In this document: positions 27,019 to 36,331 of the stretch, one piece after another
How the letters are laid out: the number at the start of each line of letters is the position of its first letter
Position numbering within the stretch: position 1 is the stretch's first letter
Made by a program: the position numbers and the translations under genes
The notes under the pieces: generated by a model
The model's input: only the letters and a program-made list of their open reading frames with translations
Told to the model about the DNA's origin: nothing
Databases searched by the model: none
Assembly (NCBI RefSeq): GCF_028867935.1
Contig: NZ_JAPQNS010000016.1
Coordinates: forward strand, 62,001-126,000
Direction of reading: 5' to 3'
Source: Flavobacterium sp. SUN052
GTDB lineage: Bacteria; Bacteroidota; Bacteroidia; Flavobacteriales; Flavobacteriaceae
DNA: 64,000 nt

Positions 27019-29448
27019 TTAAATCCCCGCCATTACCATTTTGATTTCTCCGTAACTGACCACGTTGTTAACGCCAGCCCGAATTTCGGTTGAACTGGCT
27101 CCTTCGTGGGTTTGGGCGTATCGGCGGATCAGGGCGATTTTTCCGGCTGGTACCACAGCCTCTACCGGTATCAGACCCGATTTGATGGCTTTGGCCATAT
27201 GCCCCTCCACCGTGGAGAGGGCAATACCCCTTTTCTCGGCAATAACATCGGGCGACTGGCCCGCCAGGAACATACGGAGCGTGGTGTCGAAGGTTGATTC
27301 TTTGTCGGCTTTGGCCACTTTGGCTTTTTCGCGTGTGGTTGCCCCTGCATTCCGGAAGGCATCCAGAATGCGCATAATGTCGGGGCCAATCTGCTTTACT
27401 TTGGTTTTGCCGAAGCCCTTCACCGCCAGTAATTCGGCGCTTGAATTGGGCCGGGTTTTTACTAGCTCAACAATTGTTTTGGTGGGCAACACCATGAACC
27501 CGGTGGTATTGTGTTCGGCCGCCATTTCGTCGCGCCACCGGATTAGGGCTTTGTACAGATCGTCGCGACTACCCCCGCTCGATTCGGCGGCAGCAGCCTT
27601 CTCAAACTGCTTGCGGGCGGGTTTAAAATCGAGTTCGGCGTGGTTGCGGGCCTGTAAGTAACCCAGGGCATCAAAGCCCTCCGCACAACGTTCGAAGCTC
27701 TTGAGTTTGCTGAACAGCTCCTTTTCCAGCTCATCCATAATTTCGAGCAGCGTTTCCCGAACGGCCTTATTATCAGCATCGGTGGGGGCGTTGCGGAGCC
27801 GGGGAAGCAGGTCGTCGGTGAGTAGGCTTTTGAAATAATCAGCTCCTTTGCGGATACGCTCCTGAAGGGCTGCGTTGGCTTCGGGAAGGGGTTCCTGACC
27901 AAAATAAGCGGGCAACTGCTGTTGAAACCGGCGACCAACGTCGCGGGCTTTGGGACGCAGATCGTTTTCGAGGGCTTCGAGCGCGGGAGCCAACTCATCA
28001 TCGAAACTGGCGCCGTGCTGGTTTACCTCCCGCCGACAACGGTAGAGCAGGGTAGCGGCATTTTCAAACGAAAACAGTTCGTTCAATAAGGCCTCCTGGT
28101 TGGTGCGTTTGGCCTCGTGGAGATGCTGTTCGGTAGGTGTTTGCTGCTGCACCTGCTCATGGAAAACCTCCAGCGTTTGCTCCGTTTTAATGCTGCTCGA
28201 CGGAATCGGTGTGCGTAGTACCAACCCGTCCAGTGTTTTACACCGGCTCAGCGCCACATACACCTGCCCATGGGCAAAAGCCGCTGATGCGTCGATAATG
28301 GCCCGCTCAAACGTAAGGCCCTGACTTTTGTGAATGGTGATGGCCCAAGCCAGCCGGAGGGGAAACTGGGTAAACGTGCCAATTACGTCGGCGGTGATTT
28401 CCTTGGTTGCCGGGTCGAGTGTGTAGCGTATGTTTTGCCACTCCGCCGTCGAAACCATAATGGTGTCGCCATCGGCCTGGCCTTCCACAAAAATGATCCC
28501 GTCTTCCTCATCGATGCGGATTACGCGGCCAATTTTACCGTTGTAAAACAGCTTCTCCCGCGAAATGTCGTTTTTGATGAACATCACCTGGGCTCCCACT
28601 TTCAGCGTCAGTTCGGCTTCGGTAGGGTAGGCCGAAGTTGGAAAATCGCCGGTTGTGGTGGCCTCGAAACTGTGTTCACGCCCCTTTAGCTCAGCCAGTT
28701 TGGTGGTGTTAATTTGCTGGGCCGTGTTATTATGCGTAGTGAGGGTAATATAGCCTTCCTTATCGGCAGGTCGGAAATCGGCAACGTGCCGCTGGTTTAG
28801 GTCGGCTAATTGAACGCTGGTGATGGTTTTTTCGCGAATCGCATTCAGAATGTCAATGAATCGCTGGTCGGATTGGCGGTATATATGCGTCAGTTCAATG
28901 CTCACATAAGGCGTTTCGCGGAGGGCGCGACTCCCGAAAAAGTAGCCCGTTTCGTAATAGTCGCGGAGCAGCACCCAGTCTTCATCCCGAATCACGGGCG
29001 GCAACTGTTGCATATCGCCGATCATGAGCAACTGCACCCCGCCAAAGGGTGCTGAGGGGTTCCGATACCGGCGCAACACCTCATCAATACCATCGAGCAC
29101 GTCGGCCCGAACCATACTGATTTCATCGATCACCAACAGGTCGAGGGTGCGCAGGAGCCGTATCTTGTCGCGGTTAAACTTGCGGCCTTCGCGGGTGGTT
29201 GAGCCGGGCGTGAGGGGCCCAAACGGCAACTGAAACATGGAGTGAATGGTCACTCCGCCTGCGTTGATCGCTGCTACACCCGTTGGTGCTACCACCGCCA
29301 AACGCTTGGCGGCCAGTTGCTTTACTGTGTGCAGAAACGTGGTTTTTCCAGTTCCAGCCTTACCCGTCAGAAAAACATTATGGCGAGTATGGAGGACAAA
29401 ATCAGTGGCTAAAACAAGTTTCTCGTTAACGGGGGCAGCGGTGGTCAT
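27019..29448 (-). CDS. PIF1/RecD-like helicase with HRDC and HTH C-terminal domains
   Basis: I start the protein at the ATG at 29448 (MTTAAPVNEKL); an upstream ATG at 29481 adds eleven residues of doubtful value. The first 420 residues are a superfamily 1B helicase of the PIF1/RecD2 type: Walker A GKAGTGKTT near residue 30, Walker B LLVIDEISMV, a QLPPV motif, and the late motifs FPLRLAWAITIHKSQGLTFE and YVALSRCKTLDGL. An HRDC-like domain follows (RWRDEMAAEH...AELLAVKGFGKTKVKQIG, around 610-690) and then a helix-turn-helix of the helicase-associated HTH_40 type (IAEKRGIALSTVEGHMAKAIKSG). This combination is common in Bacteroidota and probably acts in replication-fork or recombination repair. 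It ends the minus-strand unit facing the GH30 gene. Confidence 0.93.
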   Translation of the reverse strand: MTTAAPVNEKLVLATDFVLHTRHNVFLTGKAGTGKTTFLHTVKQLAAKRLAVVAPTGVAAINAGGVTIHSMFQLPFGPLTPGSTTREGRKFNRDKIRLLRTLDLLVIDEISMVRADVLDGIDEVLRRYRNPSAPFGGVQLLMIGDMQQLPPVIRDEDWVLLRDYYETGYFFGSRALRETPYVSIELTHIYRQSDQRFIDILNAIREKTITSVQLADLNQRHVADFRPADKEGYITLTTHNNTAQQINTTKLAELKGREHSFEATTTGDFPTSAYPTEAELTLKVGAQVMFIKNDISREKLFYNGKIGRVIRIDEEDGIIFVEGQADGDTIMVSTAEWQNIRYTLDPATKEITADVIGTFTQFPLRLAWAITIHKSQGLTFERAIIDASAAFAHGQVYVALSRCKTLDGLVLRTPIPSSSIKTEQTLEVFHEQVQQQTPTEQHLHEAKRTNQEALLNELFSFENAATLLYRCRREVNQHGASFDDELAPALEALENDLRPKARDVGRRFQQQLPAYFGQEPLPEANAALQERIRKGADYFKSLLTDDLLPRLRNAPTDADNKAVRETLLEIMDELEKELFSKLKSFERCAEGFDALGYLQARNHAELDFKPARKQFEKAAAAESSGGSRDDLYKALIRWRDEMAAEHNTTGFMVLPTKTIVELVKTRPNSSAELLAVKGFGKTKVKQIGPDIMRILDAFRNAGATTREKAKVAKADKESTFDTTLRMFLAGQSPDVIAEKRGIALSTVEGHMAKAIKSGLIPVEAVVPAGKIALIRRYAQTHEGASSTEIRAGVNNVVSYGEIKMVMAGI

Positions 29449-29535
29449 CAGGCAAAAGCAATATTTACTGGTTGGAGGCACAAGTTACGAACGTATAAGC
29501 CAACCACCAACCAAGACCCTTTTGCCACAGTTTCA

Positions 29536-30306
29536 CTACCCCTCCACTCGCCGGAAAAACTCGTCTTTATACGTGTCGCCTACGGGGATAATGGCTTTAC
29601 CAATGTAGATCCGGTTGCGTTCGATGGATTCGATTCGGTTCAGGGCAACGATATATGATTTGTGAACTCGAACGAACCGACTTACAGGAAGTTTTTCTTC
29701 CAGGCTTTTCATGGTTTGCAGAGTCAGTATGCGGGTGGGATCGCTTTTGCCCGCAGCCGGGGGCGTGTAAATAGAGACGTAATCTTTTAAACCTTCGGCG
29801 TACAGAATATCATCCAGATCAATTCGCTGAAGCCGGTATTCAGTCTTTACAAAAATGAAATCGGGTGGGGCTGGTGATGGTGGATTTGTTGGTGTGGGTT
29901 CTGTTGGTAAGGGAGGGGTTGCGGCCACGGTATCACTGGTCTGGTGTGGCAACAATTTCTGGGCAGCCCGGTAAAACCGCTCGAACGAAACGGGTTTGAG
30001 CAAGTAATCGACTACGTCATGTTCGTAGCCGTCGAGGGCGTATTCTGAATACGCGGTGGTCAGAATGACCCGGCAACGGTTACCTGCACCACCATACCGG
30101 GCAATTTTCAGAAATTGTAAGCCCGTCAGTTCAGGCATCTGAATATCCAGAAATACTACGTCGATTTCGCCTGCCTGCACCCGTTGCAAAGCCGCTATGG
30201 GTGAGGTTGTCGTGCCAACAAGCGTCAGAAACGGTACTTTACCGACGTAATCGGCCAGGATAGTAAGGGCTAAAGGTTCGTCGTCGACGATAAGGGTTCG
30301 AAGCAT
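29536..30306 (-). CDS. LytTR-family response regulator
   Basis: The ATG at 30306 gives LRTLIVDDEPLAL, the usual receiver start; the longer reading begins nine residues earlier inside the kinase gene. Receiver domain: acidic pair DDE, phospho-acceptor Asp in VFLDIQMPEL (about residue 55) and Lys in YLLKPVSF. A Pro/Thr-rich linker (TEPTPTNPPSPAPPD, about 135-150) joins it to a C-terminal LytTR DNA-binding domain (FIFVKTEYRLQRIDLDDILYAEGLKDYVSIY...RFVRVHKSYIVALNRIESIERNRIYI). It follows the sensor kinase with a 2-bp gap and is surely co-transcribed with it. Targets are not evident. Confidence 0.95.
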   Translation of the reverse strand: MLRTLIVDDEPLALTILADYVGKVPFLTLVGTTTSPIAALQRVQAGEIDVVFLDIQMPELTGLQFLKIARYGGAGNRCRVILTTAYSEYALDGYEHDVVDYLLKPVSFERFYRAAQKLLPHQTSDTVAATPPLPTEPTPTNPPSPAPPDFIFVKTEYRLQRIDLDDILYAEGLKDYVSIYTPPAAGKSDPTRILTLQTMKSLEEKLPVSRFVRVHKSYIVALNRIESIERNRIYIGKAIIPVGDTYKDEFFRRVEG

Positions 30307-30308
30307 AT

Positions 30309-31388
30309 CTATAAAGCCAATTCCAGCCGGCACGAGTACGTTTGATCGTCTTCGTCTACGGTGAGGAGGTACTGGTTGGGATAAAGCAAATCTAAGCGTC
30401 GGCGGACATTCGGCAAGCCAATGCCGCCAGTTGTGTCTTTCTGGTGACGACTTTTCTTATTAAGCACATCGGCTACCAGTTTGCCCTGCCGCACGCTCAG
30501 GTGAATTACCAACGGGTGATTAGGGTCGGTGAGGTCGCCGTGTTTGAACGCGTTTTCCACGAACGAAATCAGCAGCATCGGTTCAACGCGATATAAGTCG
30601 GTGTTGCCGTCAACCTCAAACTGAACCTGGGCATTGGGAACGCGGAGCTTTTCGAGGTCGACCAGATTCTGAAGATACTGAATCTCTTTGCTAAGCGCCA
30701 CTTTATGGGATAGTCCATTCGTGTTTTTACCCGTTCCAGAAACCCCGTTCGACGACCCGCCCGCGCTTTCGTAGAGCATGTAGCGCATCAGTTCCGACAG
30801 TTTCAGAATGGCACCCGGTGCGGCATCCGACTTGGCATAGGCCAGCGCGTATATGTTGTTGAGCGTATTGAACAAAAAATGCGGGTTGATTTGTGATTTC
30901 AAAAAGGCCAGTTCAGCTGTTGTTTTTTCGCCAACCAACTCCCGGCGTTCCTGCTGATGGCTGAGCCAGTCTTCGAGCAGTTTGAACAAGGCCCCCAGCG
31001 CTACGGCTTTAATCGCAAAATACTGATTGTCCATAATGTAATAGCCCACAGTAAGGTCTTCCGTGTAATAGTTGACTGCTCCAAACAGCACACGGGTAAT
31101 CTCCTGCTCGGCTACATAGCGGCCACCAATAAAGAAAAACCCAGCCGCAATGCTGCCAAGAGCAGCCAGCACATACTGTTGCCGGTTTACGAATCGATTC
31201 AGCACCAGAGCATGTTCAACCCAGGCTGTCAGCAAAAAAACGGTGTTGAACGTAATGCCAAACAGTGTGTAAGGCACACCCTTCGTTTCGGGGTTGATGG
31301 CTGCCGTTAGGATGGGGACTAACAAAATACTGACGTAGAGCAGGACACGTAGCAAGGCGCGGTTGGTCAGAAGTGGGGATAGTTTCAT
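30309..31388 (-). CDS. LytS-type sensor histidine kinase
   Basis: A 359-residue membrane sensor. The N-terminal 140 residues contain four hydrophobic helices and no extracytoplasmic domain of note; a short linker LEDWLSHQQERRELVGEKTTAELAFLKSQINPHFLFNTLNNIYALA carries the phospho-accepting His in the NPHFLFN motif of the His_kinase (PF06580-type) family. A degenerate HATPase follows (PMLLISFVENAFKHG; GGIGLPNVRRRLDLLYP). Immediately downstream is its LytTR regulator. The pair is a standard Bacteroidota two-component system; the signal is unknown. Confidence 0.95.
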   Translation of the reverse strand: MKLSPLLTNRALLRVLLYVSILLVPILTAAINPETKGVPYTLFGITFNTVFLLTAWVEHALVLNRFVNRQQYVLAALGSIAAGFFFIGGRYVAEQEITRVLFGAVNYYTEDLTVGYYIMDNQYFAIKAVALGALFKLLEDWLSHQQERRELVGEKTTAELAFLKSQINPHFLFNTLNNIYALAYAKSDAAPGAILKLSELMRYMLYESAGGSSNGVSGTGKNTNGLSHKVALSKEIQYLQNLVDLEKLRVPNAQVQFEVDGNTDLYRVEPMLLISFVENAFKHGDLTDPNHPLVIHLSVRQGKLVADVLNKKSRHQKDTTGGIGLPNVRRRLDLLYPNQYLLTVDEDDQTYSCRLELAL

Positions 31389-31592
31389 AAAGCAGCGTTT
31401 GGGGCAAAGCTACGGTCTACTCAGCTACTGCCAATTCCGTTCGACCAACGCCTGTTTTTTGCCGACAAACCGGGTGGAGCTTCTGAATGGTGTTGGACGA
31501 CAAAACGGGCGGGTTGGTCGAGTTCAGTCGACGGGGGCGGGGAGGAGCCTGCACCTTTGTCCCATCAATCACGCAAAACAAATCGCAACCCG

Positions 31593-32645
31593 ATGAAAAC
31601 GCTTCTCACTATCGCCCTCTTGTTAACTACGCTCCTGACCAATGCTCAAAACAGTAATATCCATGTGCTGGTGGTGGGCACGTCACACAACTACGGTCAA
31701 AAACCTGTTGAAGACTTCAAGGCTATTATCGACAAGGTAGCCGCTTTCCGGCCCGATGCCGTGTATGGCGAATTTTTGTCGGCTGAAGATTACGACGCTA
31801 TCCCCGATTACTGGAACAAGGCAACCATGGAAAAACGGTTTGCCTACATGAAAGGAATCAATTATCCCGCGCCCCGCAACCCGGAGAAATTTATCCGCCA
31901 AACCACTAAACTGCTGCACGACCATCCCAACTATCACCAGGACCGTATGAAACTGGCGCGGGCGCTGTACCTCAAGCACGACTTTGGCAACGCGCGCTAC
32001 CAGCTTTACCGGCTCGACAAAGCCCGTCCGAACTTCGGTGCCGAAGAAGTGGCCGCTTACAAGGCAATTCTGGGCGAACCCGATTCTGTTTACACGGCCC
32101 GTACCAATGAATACCACAACATCGTGTTTCCACTAATCGATAAATTACAGTTGGACCAGATTGGCGCAATGGACAGCCAACGGCATGACCTCAACTGGCA
32201 GGCTGCCTGGGACAAAGCTGATCCCCTGTTTAAAGAGTGGGAAAAATCAGTTGAAAAAGACAGCACGTCGGCTGATGCCCAGCGATACAAGGTGTTGAAC
32301 AAGCGCATTATGGAGCTGCAAAAAGCCAGTGACAAATCTGACAGAGAAGGACATGGCACCATCTATTTCAACTCACCCGATGGCGATGAGTATCTGAACA
32401 TTGTCAATTTCTACGGTGCCCGGCGGATGTTTGGGGCCAAAGGCTTCCCCGAAAAAGAGGTCGACGCGATGCTGGCGCAGTGGCAAAACCGGAACACCGA
32501 CATGGTTCGCAACACGGTTGAACGGGCGCGCAAGTCTGGTGCAAAGCGGGTGGTTGTGTTTGTAGGCGCCAATCACCGCAAGATTATGTACGACGGGTTT
32601 CTGTCTGCACAAAATGTAATGCTGTACCAGCTAAATTCTTTATAA
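31593..32645 (+). CDS. Exported DUF5694-like protein
   Basis: I place the start at 31593, where MKTLLTIALLLTTLLTNAQ makes a clean signal peptide; the in-frame ATG at 31557 adds twelve polar residues. The mature protein begins IHVLVVGTSHNYGQKPVEDFKAIIDKVAAFRPDAVYGEFLSAEDY and ends VFVGANHRKIMYDGFL, a pattern (GTxH near the start, GxxH at the end) that recalls the DUF5694/TraB-like group; the family name is from memory. The middle is helical and rich in charged residues. Residue length 350 fits. Enzymatic role is not established. It is 91 bp ahead of the beta-barrel gene and may share its transcript. Confidence 0.75.
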   Translation: MKTLLTIALLLTTLLTNAQNSNIHVLVVGTSHNYGQKPVEDFKAIIDKVAAFRPDAVYGEFLSAEDYDAIPDYWNKATMEKRFAYMKGINYPAPRNPEKFIRQTTKLLHDHPNYHQDRMKLARALYLKHDFGNARYQLYRLDKARPNFGAEEVAAYKAILGEPDSVYTARTNEYHNIVFPLIDKLQLDQIGAMDSQRHDLNWQAAWDKADPLFKEWEKSVEKDSTSADAQRYKVLNKRIMELQKASDKSDREGHGTIYFNSPDGDEYLNIVNFYGARRMFGAKGFPEKEVDAMLAQWQNRNTDMVRNTVERARKSGAKRVVVFVGANHRKIMYDGFLSAQNVMLYQLNSL

Positions 32646-32736
32646 GTCGTGCAACCACTTTTCTTCACTCTGCATCTTCCTGTCAGAATCCCCTGGCAGG
32701 GGCAGTAAACAACAACCTTTTTCACAACATACAGCT

Positions 32737-33441
32737 ATGAAAACGCTCCATACATTCCTCGGCCTTGTTGCCCTCTTTGTTACAACAACCACGGTTCAGG
32801 CTCAAACCACGGTTCAGATTACTCAGGATAATACGTACAAACCCGGTATTGTTAAAGACTTTGGCATCTACATTGGTATCAATGGCGTCAGCGGATCGGG
32901 TGCCGATCAATTCGACTTGCGGCCCCTTGGGTCGCGGTTTGTGGCGCTGTCGTGGCGTCGGCAGTTGCCGCTGGGCGACAAACCCGGTGGATTGCGTATC
33001 GGTATCGGCCCCGAGCTGGCCTGGAACAACTTTATGTTCGATAACAACCAGCGGCTTATTGAGACGGCGAACCCAATAACGAATCGGACTGAATCAATTT
33101 TGGTGAATGATGCCAGCGACCTCAAACGCAGCAAGCTCACCACGCTTCAGGGCAACATTCCGCTGTTGCTGATGTTTGGGCCATCTGACCGTGTCACGTT
33201 CGGCATTGGAGCCTATGCCGGCATCCGGCTCGACAGCTACACTAAAGTAAAACCCAACGGGGGCGAAGCCATCCGCGACCACGGTGCCTACAACACAACC
33301 TCGCTCCGGTGGGGCCTCACCGCCGAAGCCGCCTGGAATGAAAGCACAGGCCTATTTGTCCGCTACGAACCATCGACAACACTGTTCCGGGCTGGTCAGG
33401 GACCAAATGTGAATGTCTGGAGTGTGGGGATTCGGTTGTAA
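32737..33441 (+). CDS. Small outer-membrane beta-barrel-like protein
   Basis: A 234-residue exported protein with a good signal peptide (MKTLHTFLGLVALFVTTTTVQAQ). The mature chain shows alternating hydrophobic strands with Gly/Asn turns (FGIYIGINGVSGSG, GLRIGIGPELAWNNFMF, VTFGIGAYAGIRLDSYTK, LRWGLTAEAAWNESTGLFVRYEPSTTLFR) and ends in an aromatic-rich C-terminal strand, NVWSVGIRL. This fits the PorT/OmpW-like small barrel group common in Bacteroidota. No enzymatic motif is seen. A terminator follows about 70 bp downstream. Confidence 0.75.
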   Translation: MKTLHTFLGLVALFVTTTTVQAQTTVQITQDNTYKPGIVKDFGIYIGINGVSGSGADQFDLRPLGSRFVALSWRRQLPLGDKPGGLRIGIGPELAWNNFMFDNNQRLIETANPITNRTESILVNDASDLKRSKLTTLQGNIPLLLMFGPSDRVTFGIGAYAGIRLDSYTKVKPNGGEAIRDHGAYNTTSLRWGLTAEAAWNESTGLFVRYEPSTTLFRAGQGPNVNVWSVGIRL

Positions 33442-33512
33442 ATCTGCTTGCCCCTTGTATCTGTTGCCGGAGCGTTAACCTTCCATCCCGGCATACTCAC
33501 CTTCTATACTCC

Positions 33513-33540
33513 AAAAACGGGTTTTCGGACCCGTTTTTTT
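33513..33540 (+). terminator. Intrinsic terminator after the beta-barrel gene
   Basis: AAAAACGGG (33513-33521) pairs with CCCGTTTTT around an 8-nt loop and ends in seven T. It closes the transcript of the small beta-barrel gene. Confidence 0.88.
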
Positions 33541-33786
33541 ACTGTTGATGCAACCTTTCGTTTTCGACTTACATCATTCACCTGACTTTTGCGCAGTAAT
33601 TGACCCACCGTTTGCCGAATTACCCAGTTGCCTAATCGACTAATAACCTCAATTTCCAGCCTCAAATCCGCTTATCCACCCGAATAAACCGCTTGTGTAA
33701 GAAAAGGTACTATGTTATGCCGACTACTTACCTTTGCACAGTACTCTTGCTTGAACAGCACAACAACAACGCAAAAAGTTATCGTC
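33541..33786 (+). promoter_or_regulatory. Leader/promoter region of the TonB-type receptor
   Basis: A gene-free stretch between the terminator and the receptor start. TACCTTTG at 33729-33736 matches the TAnnTTTG -7 consensus and lies 50 bp ahead of the ATG at 33787; no good -33 TTTG is found at the normal spacing. Nothing else is evident. Confidence 0.4.
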
Positions 33787-36243
33787 ATGAAATCCGTTAT
33801 ACTATCCCTCCTTCTTCTTCTGGTGAGTGCCTGCATCGTGGCATTCGGGCAGACAGCGCCTAAAGCCACTATCACTGGCCAGGTAAAAACAACCGCCGGA
33901 CAACCCCTCGAATTTGCAACTATATTACTGGTGAAAGCAACGGACTCTACTGCCCTTGTAAAAGGAGCAATCAGCGATGCTAAAGGTTCTTACGCTTTTG
34001 AAAACGTAGTTCCCGGACAGTATCGCATTGGGGCGCAACAAGTGGGATACGCCAAAACGTATAGTACACCGTTCGCGGTAGAAGTTGGTCAGTTAGGGGT
34101 TACGGCTCCCGCGCTGGCCATTGCCGAAGAGTCGAAAAATCTGAAAGAAGTGAAGGTGGTTGCCAAAAAGCAGTTCATCGAGCAGCAGGTTGACCGCACG
34201 GTTGTCAACGTCGAAAACAGCATTGTAGCCAGCGGAAACACCGCCCTTGAAGTACTCGAAAAAGCTCCCGGCGTAACCATCGACCGTCAGAACGATCAGA
34301 TTCAGTTGAAAGGTAAATCGGGTGTAATTGTGATGATCGACGGGAAGCAGACGTACCTGTCCGTACAGGAAGTATCGAACCTGCTGAAAAACACACCCAG
34401 CGACAACATTGAAAAAATCGAGATTATCACGAACCCTGGTTCTAAATACGACGCTTCGGGTAACTCCGGGATCATCAACATCAAGATGAAGCGCGACAAG
34501 AATTTTGGCACCAACGGTACGGCCACTATCGGTGCGGGTGTAGGACGTTTCGAGAAAACAAACGCCAGCCTGAACCTGAATCACCGCGAAGGAAAGATGA
34601 GTTCGTTTGGTAGCGTGAATGGTTTTTATGGTCGCCGTTTTCAGTCGAACGAACTGAATCGGGTGGTGCCGCTGGCTGGTCAGACATCGTACATCGACCA
34701 AAGTTCATACCGGGTTAATCAGTCGCAAAACCTCAATGTGCGGGCTGGATTTGACTATTATCTGAACAAGAAAAGCACCATTGGCGCGGTTGTAACGGGT
34801 TTCACGAATCGCTGGGAGCAGCCTAATGGTATCAACACCAGCTATATTCAGAATTCGGCCCGGCAAGTTACCCTGGTACCAACTACTCTTATCAAAAGTG
34901 ATAACCGCTGGAAAAACATTACCGGAAACGTAAACTACAAGTATGATTTCGACGAAAAAGGTCGCGAACTGACTGCCGATGCCGACTACTCACGGTTTAG
35001 TGCCAACAACCTGAACGACATGACTACTTCGTTCTACAACGCAGCCGGGGAAGAGGTACAATCGTCGCAACGGTTCCGCAATCCGATGGTTTCCAGCATC
35101 GACATCCGGGCCGCCAAAGTCGATTATGTGCAGCCCACCAAGAAAGGTAAGTTTGAGGCTGGCGCTAAAAGCAGCGTAGTCGACACCGACAACAACACGG
35201 AGTATTTCGACATTGTGGACGGACGCGAAGTGCTGAACGCTGGAAAAACCAACCTGTTCCGTTACCGAGAAAATATCAACGCGGCCTATACTAACTACGC
35301 GACCAAACTAAACAAAAGGACCAGCATCCAGGCTGGTCTGCGGCTCGAACACACCAATTCTCAGGGCAATTCGGTCACGCTGAACCGGGTAGTGAACCGT
35401 AATTATGTGAACCTGTTCCCAACGGTACACGTGTCGCGGCAGTTGGATACCAATAACGTGTTGAACTTCTCGTATAGCCGCCGGATCGACCGGCCCAGCT
35501 ACCAGGATCTGAACCCGTTCCGGTTCTATCTGGACAAGTACACCTATCAGGAGGGTAACCCATACCTGCGCCCCCAAATGACGCATTCTGTCGAACTGAC
35601 GCACGTATTCAAAGGGGCTTTTTCAACAGCACTGGGCTATAGCCGCACCAACGACATCATTATCCGCGAAGTACCCGGCCAGAACCCTGAAGACTCGACC
35701 ACGTTTGTGATGACTCAGAACCTGAAATTGCAACAAAACGTGAACCTGACGCTTAGCTTCCCGGTGACCGTTACCAAGTGGTGGAAAATGCAGAACAACA
35801 TTACGGGGCTCTATAACAAGCTCGAAACCGACTATCGCGGTGGCCAGTTAGACGTGAACTTCGTAACCTACAATGCGTACACGTCGAGCACGTTCACGTT
35901 TAGCAAGACTCTTTCGGGCGAACTGGCGGGCTGGTACAACTCAGCAGGTTTGTATGGCTTCTTCAAGAGCCGGCCACAGGGCGGATTCAGCCTTGGTTTG
36001 CAGAAAAAAGTAATGGAGGGCAAGGGTACCCTTCGCGTAAACGTAAACGATCCATTCTGGCTGAATCAGTTCCGGGGATCAACCCAATATCAGGACATCA
36101 ATTTCAAGATTCGTAGCCGTTGGGAGAGCCGCGTGGTGCGGGCCACATTCACGTATCGCTTTGGCAATCAGAATGTAAAAGCCGCCCGTCAGCGTCAGTC
36201 AGCTACGTCAGCTGAGCAAAACCGGGCCGGAGGGAATAATTAA
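33787..36243 (+). CDS. Outer-membrane TonB-dependent receptor-type protein (OMP_b-brl_3 type)
   Basis: The ATG at 33787 gives the signal peptide MKSVILSLLLLLVSACIVAFGQ. Residues 28-115 form a carboxypeptidase-regulatory-like beta sandwich (ATITGQVKTTAGQPLEFATILLVKATDST...GSYAFENVVPGQYRI). A plug domain follows (VDRTVVNVENSIVASGNTALEVLEKAPGVTIDRQNDQIQLKGKSGVIVMIDGKQTYL...IEKIEIITNPGSKYDASGNSGIINI), then a large C-terminal barrel ending in RATFTYRFG. This is the outer-membrane beta-barrel family common in Cytophagales, lacking a SusD neighbour. Substrate unknown. A short basic tail (QRQSATSAEQNRAGGNN) extends past the last strand. Confidence 0.93.
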   Translation: MKSVILSLLLLLVSACIVAFGQTAPKATITGQVKTTAGQPLEFATILLVKATDSTALVKGAISDAKGSYAFENVVPGQYRIGAQQVGYAKTYSTPFAVEVGQLGVTAPALAIAEESKNLKEVKVVAKKQFIEQQVDRTVVNVENSIVASGNTALEVLEKAPGVTIDRQNDQIQLKGKSGVIVMIDGKQTYLSVQEVSNLLKNTPSDNIEKIEIITNPGSKYDASGNSGIINIKMKRDKNFGTNGTATIGAGVGRFEKTNASLNLNHREGKMSSFGSVNGFYGRRFQSNELNRVVPLAGQTSYIDQSSYRVNQSQNLNVRAGFDYYLNKKSTIGAVVTGFTNRWEQPNGINTSYIQNSARQVTLVPTTLIKSDNRWKNITGNVNYKYDFDEKGRELTADADYSRFSANNLNDMTTSFYNAAGEEVQSSQRFRNPMVSSIDIRAAKVDYVQPTKKGKFEAGAKSSVVDTDNNTEYFDIVDGREVLNAGKTNLFRYRENINAAYTNYATKLNKRTSIQAGLRLEHTNSQGNSVTLNRVVNRNYVNLFPTVHVSRQLDTNNVLNFSYSRRIDRPSYQDLNPFRFYLDKYTYQEGNPYLRPQMTHSVELTHVFKGAFSTALGYSRTNDIIIREVPGQNPEDSTTFVMTQNLKLQQNVNLTLSFPVTVTKWWKMQNNITGLYNKLETDYRGGQLDVNFVTYNAYTSSTFTFSKTLSGELAGWYNSAGLYGFFKSRPQGGFSLGLQKKVMEGKGTLRVNVNDPFWLNQFRGSTQYQDINFKIRSRWESRVVRATFTYRFGNQNVKAARQRQSATSAEQNRAGGNN

Positions 36244-36272
36244 GATTTTTAGGTTGAGATTACAAGAAGAGT

Positions 36273-36308
36273 AAAAAAGCCGTTCCCATATTGAGGAGCG
36301 GCTTTTTT
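36273..36308. terminator. Bidirectional intrinsic terminator
   Basis: AAAAAAGCCGTTCC pairs, with one mismatch, with GGAGCGGCTTTTTT around a short loop. It lies between the converging receptor gene and the T9SS-sorted protein gene. Confidence 0.88.
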
Positions 36309-36331
36309 GTGTGTTGTTAAGTGATATAACG

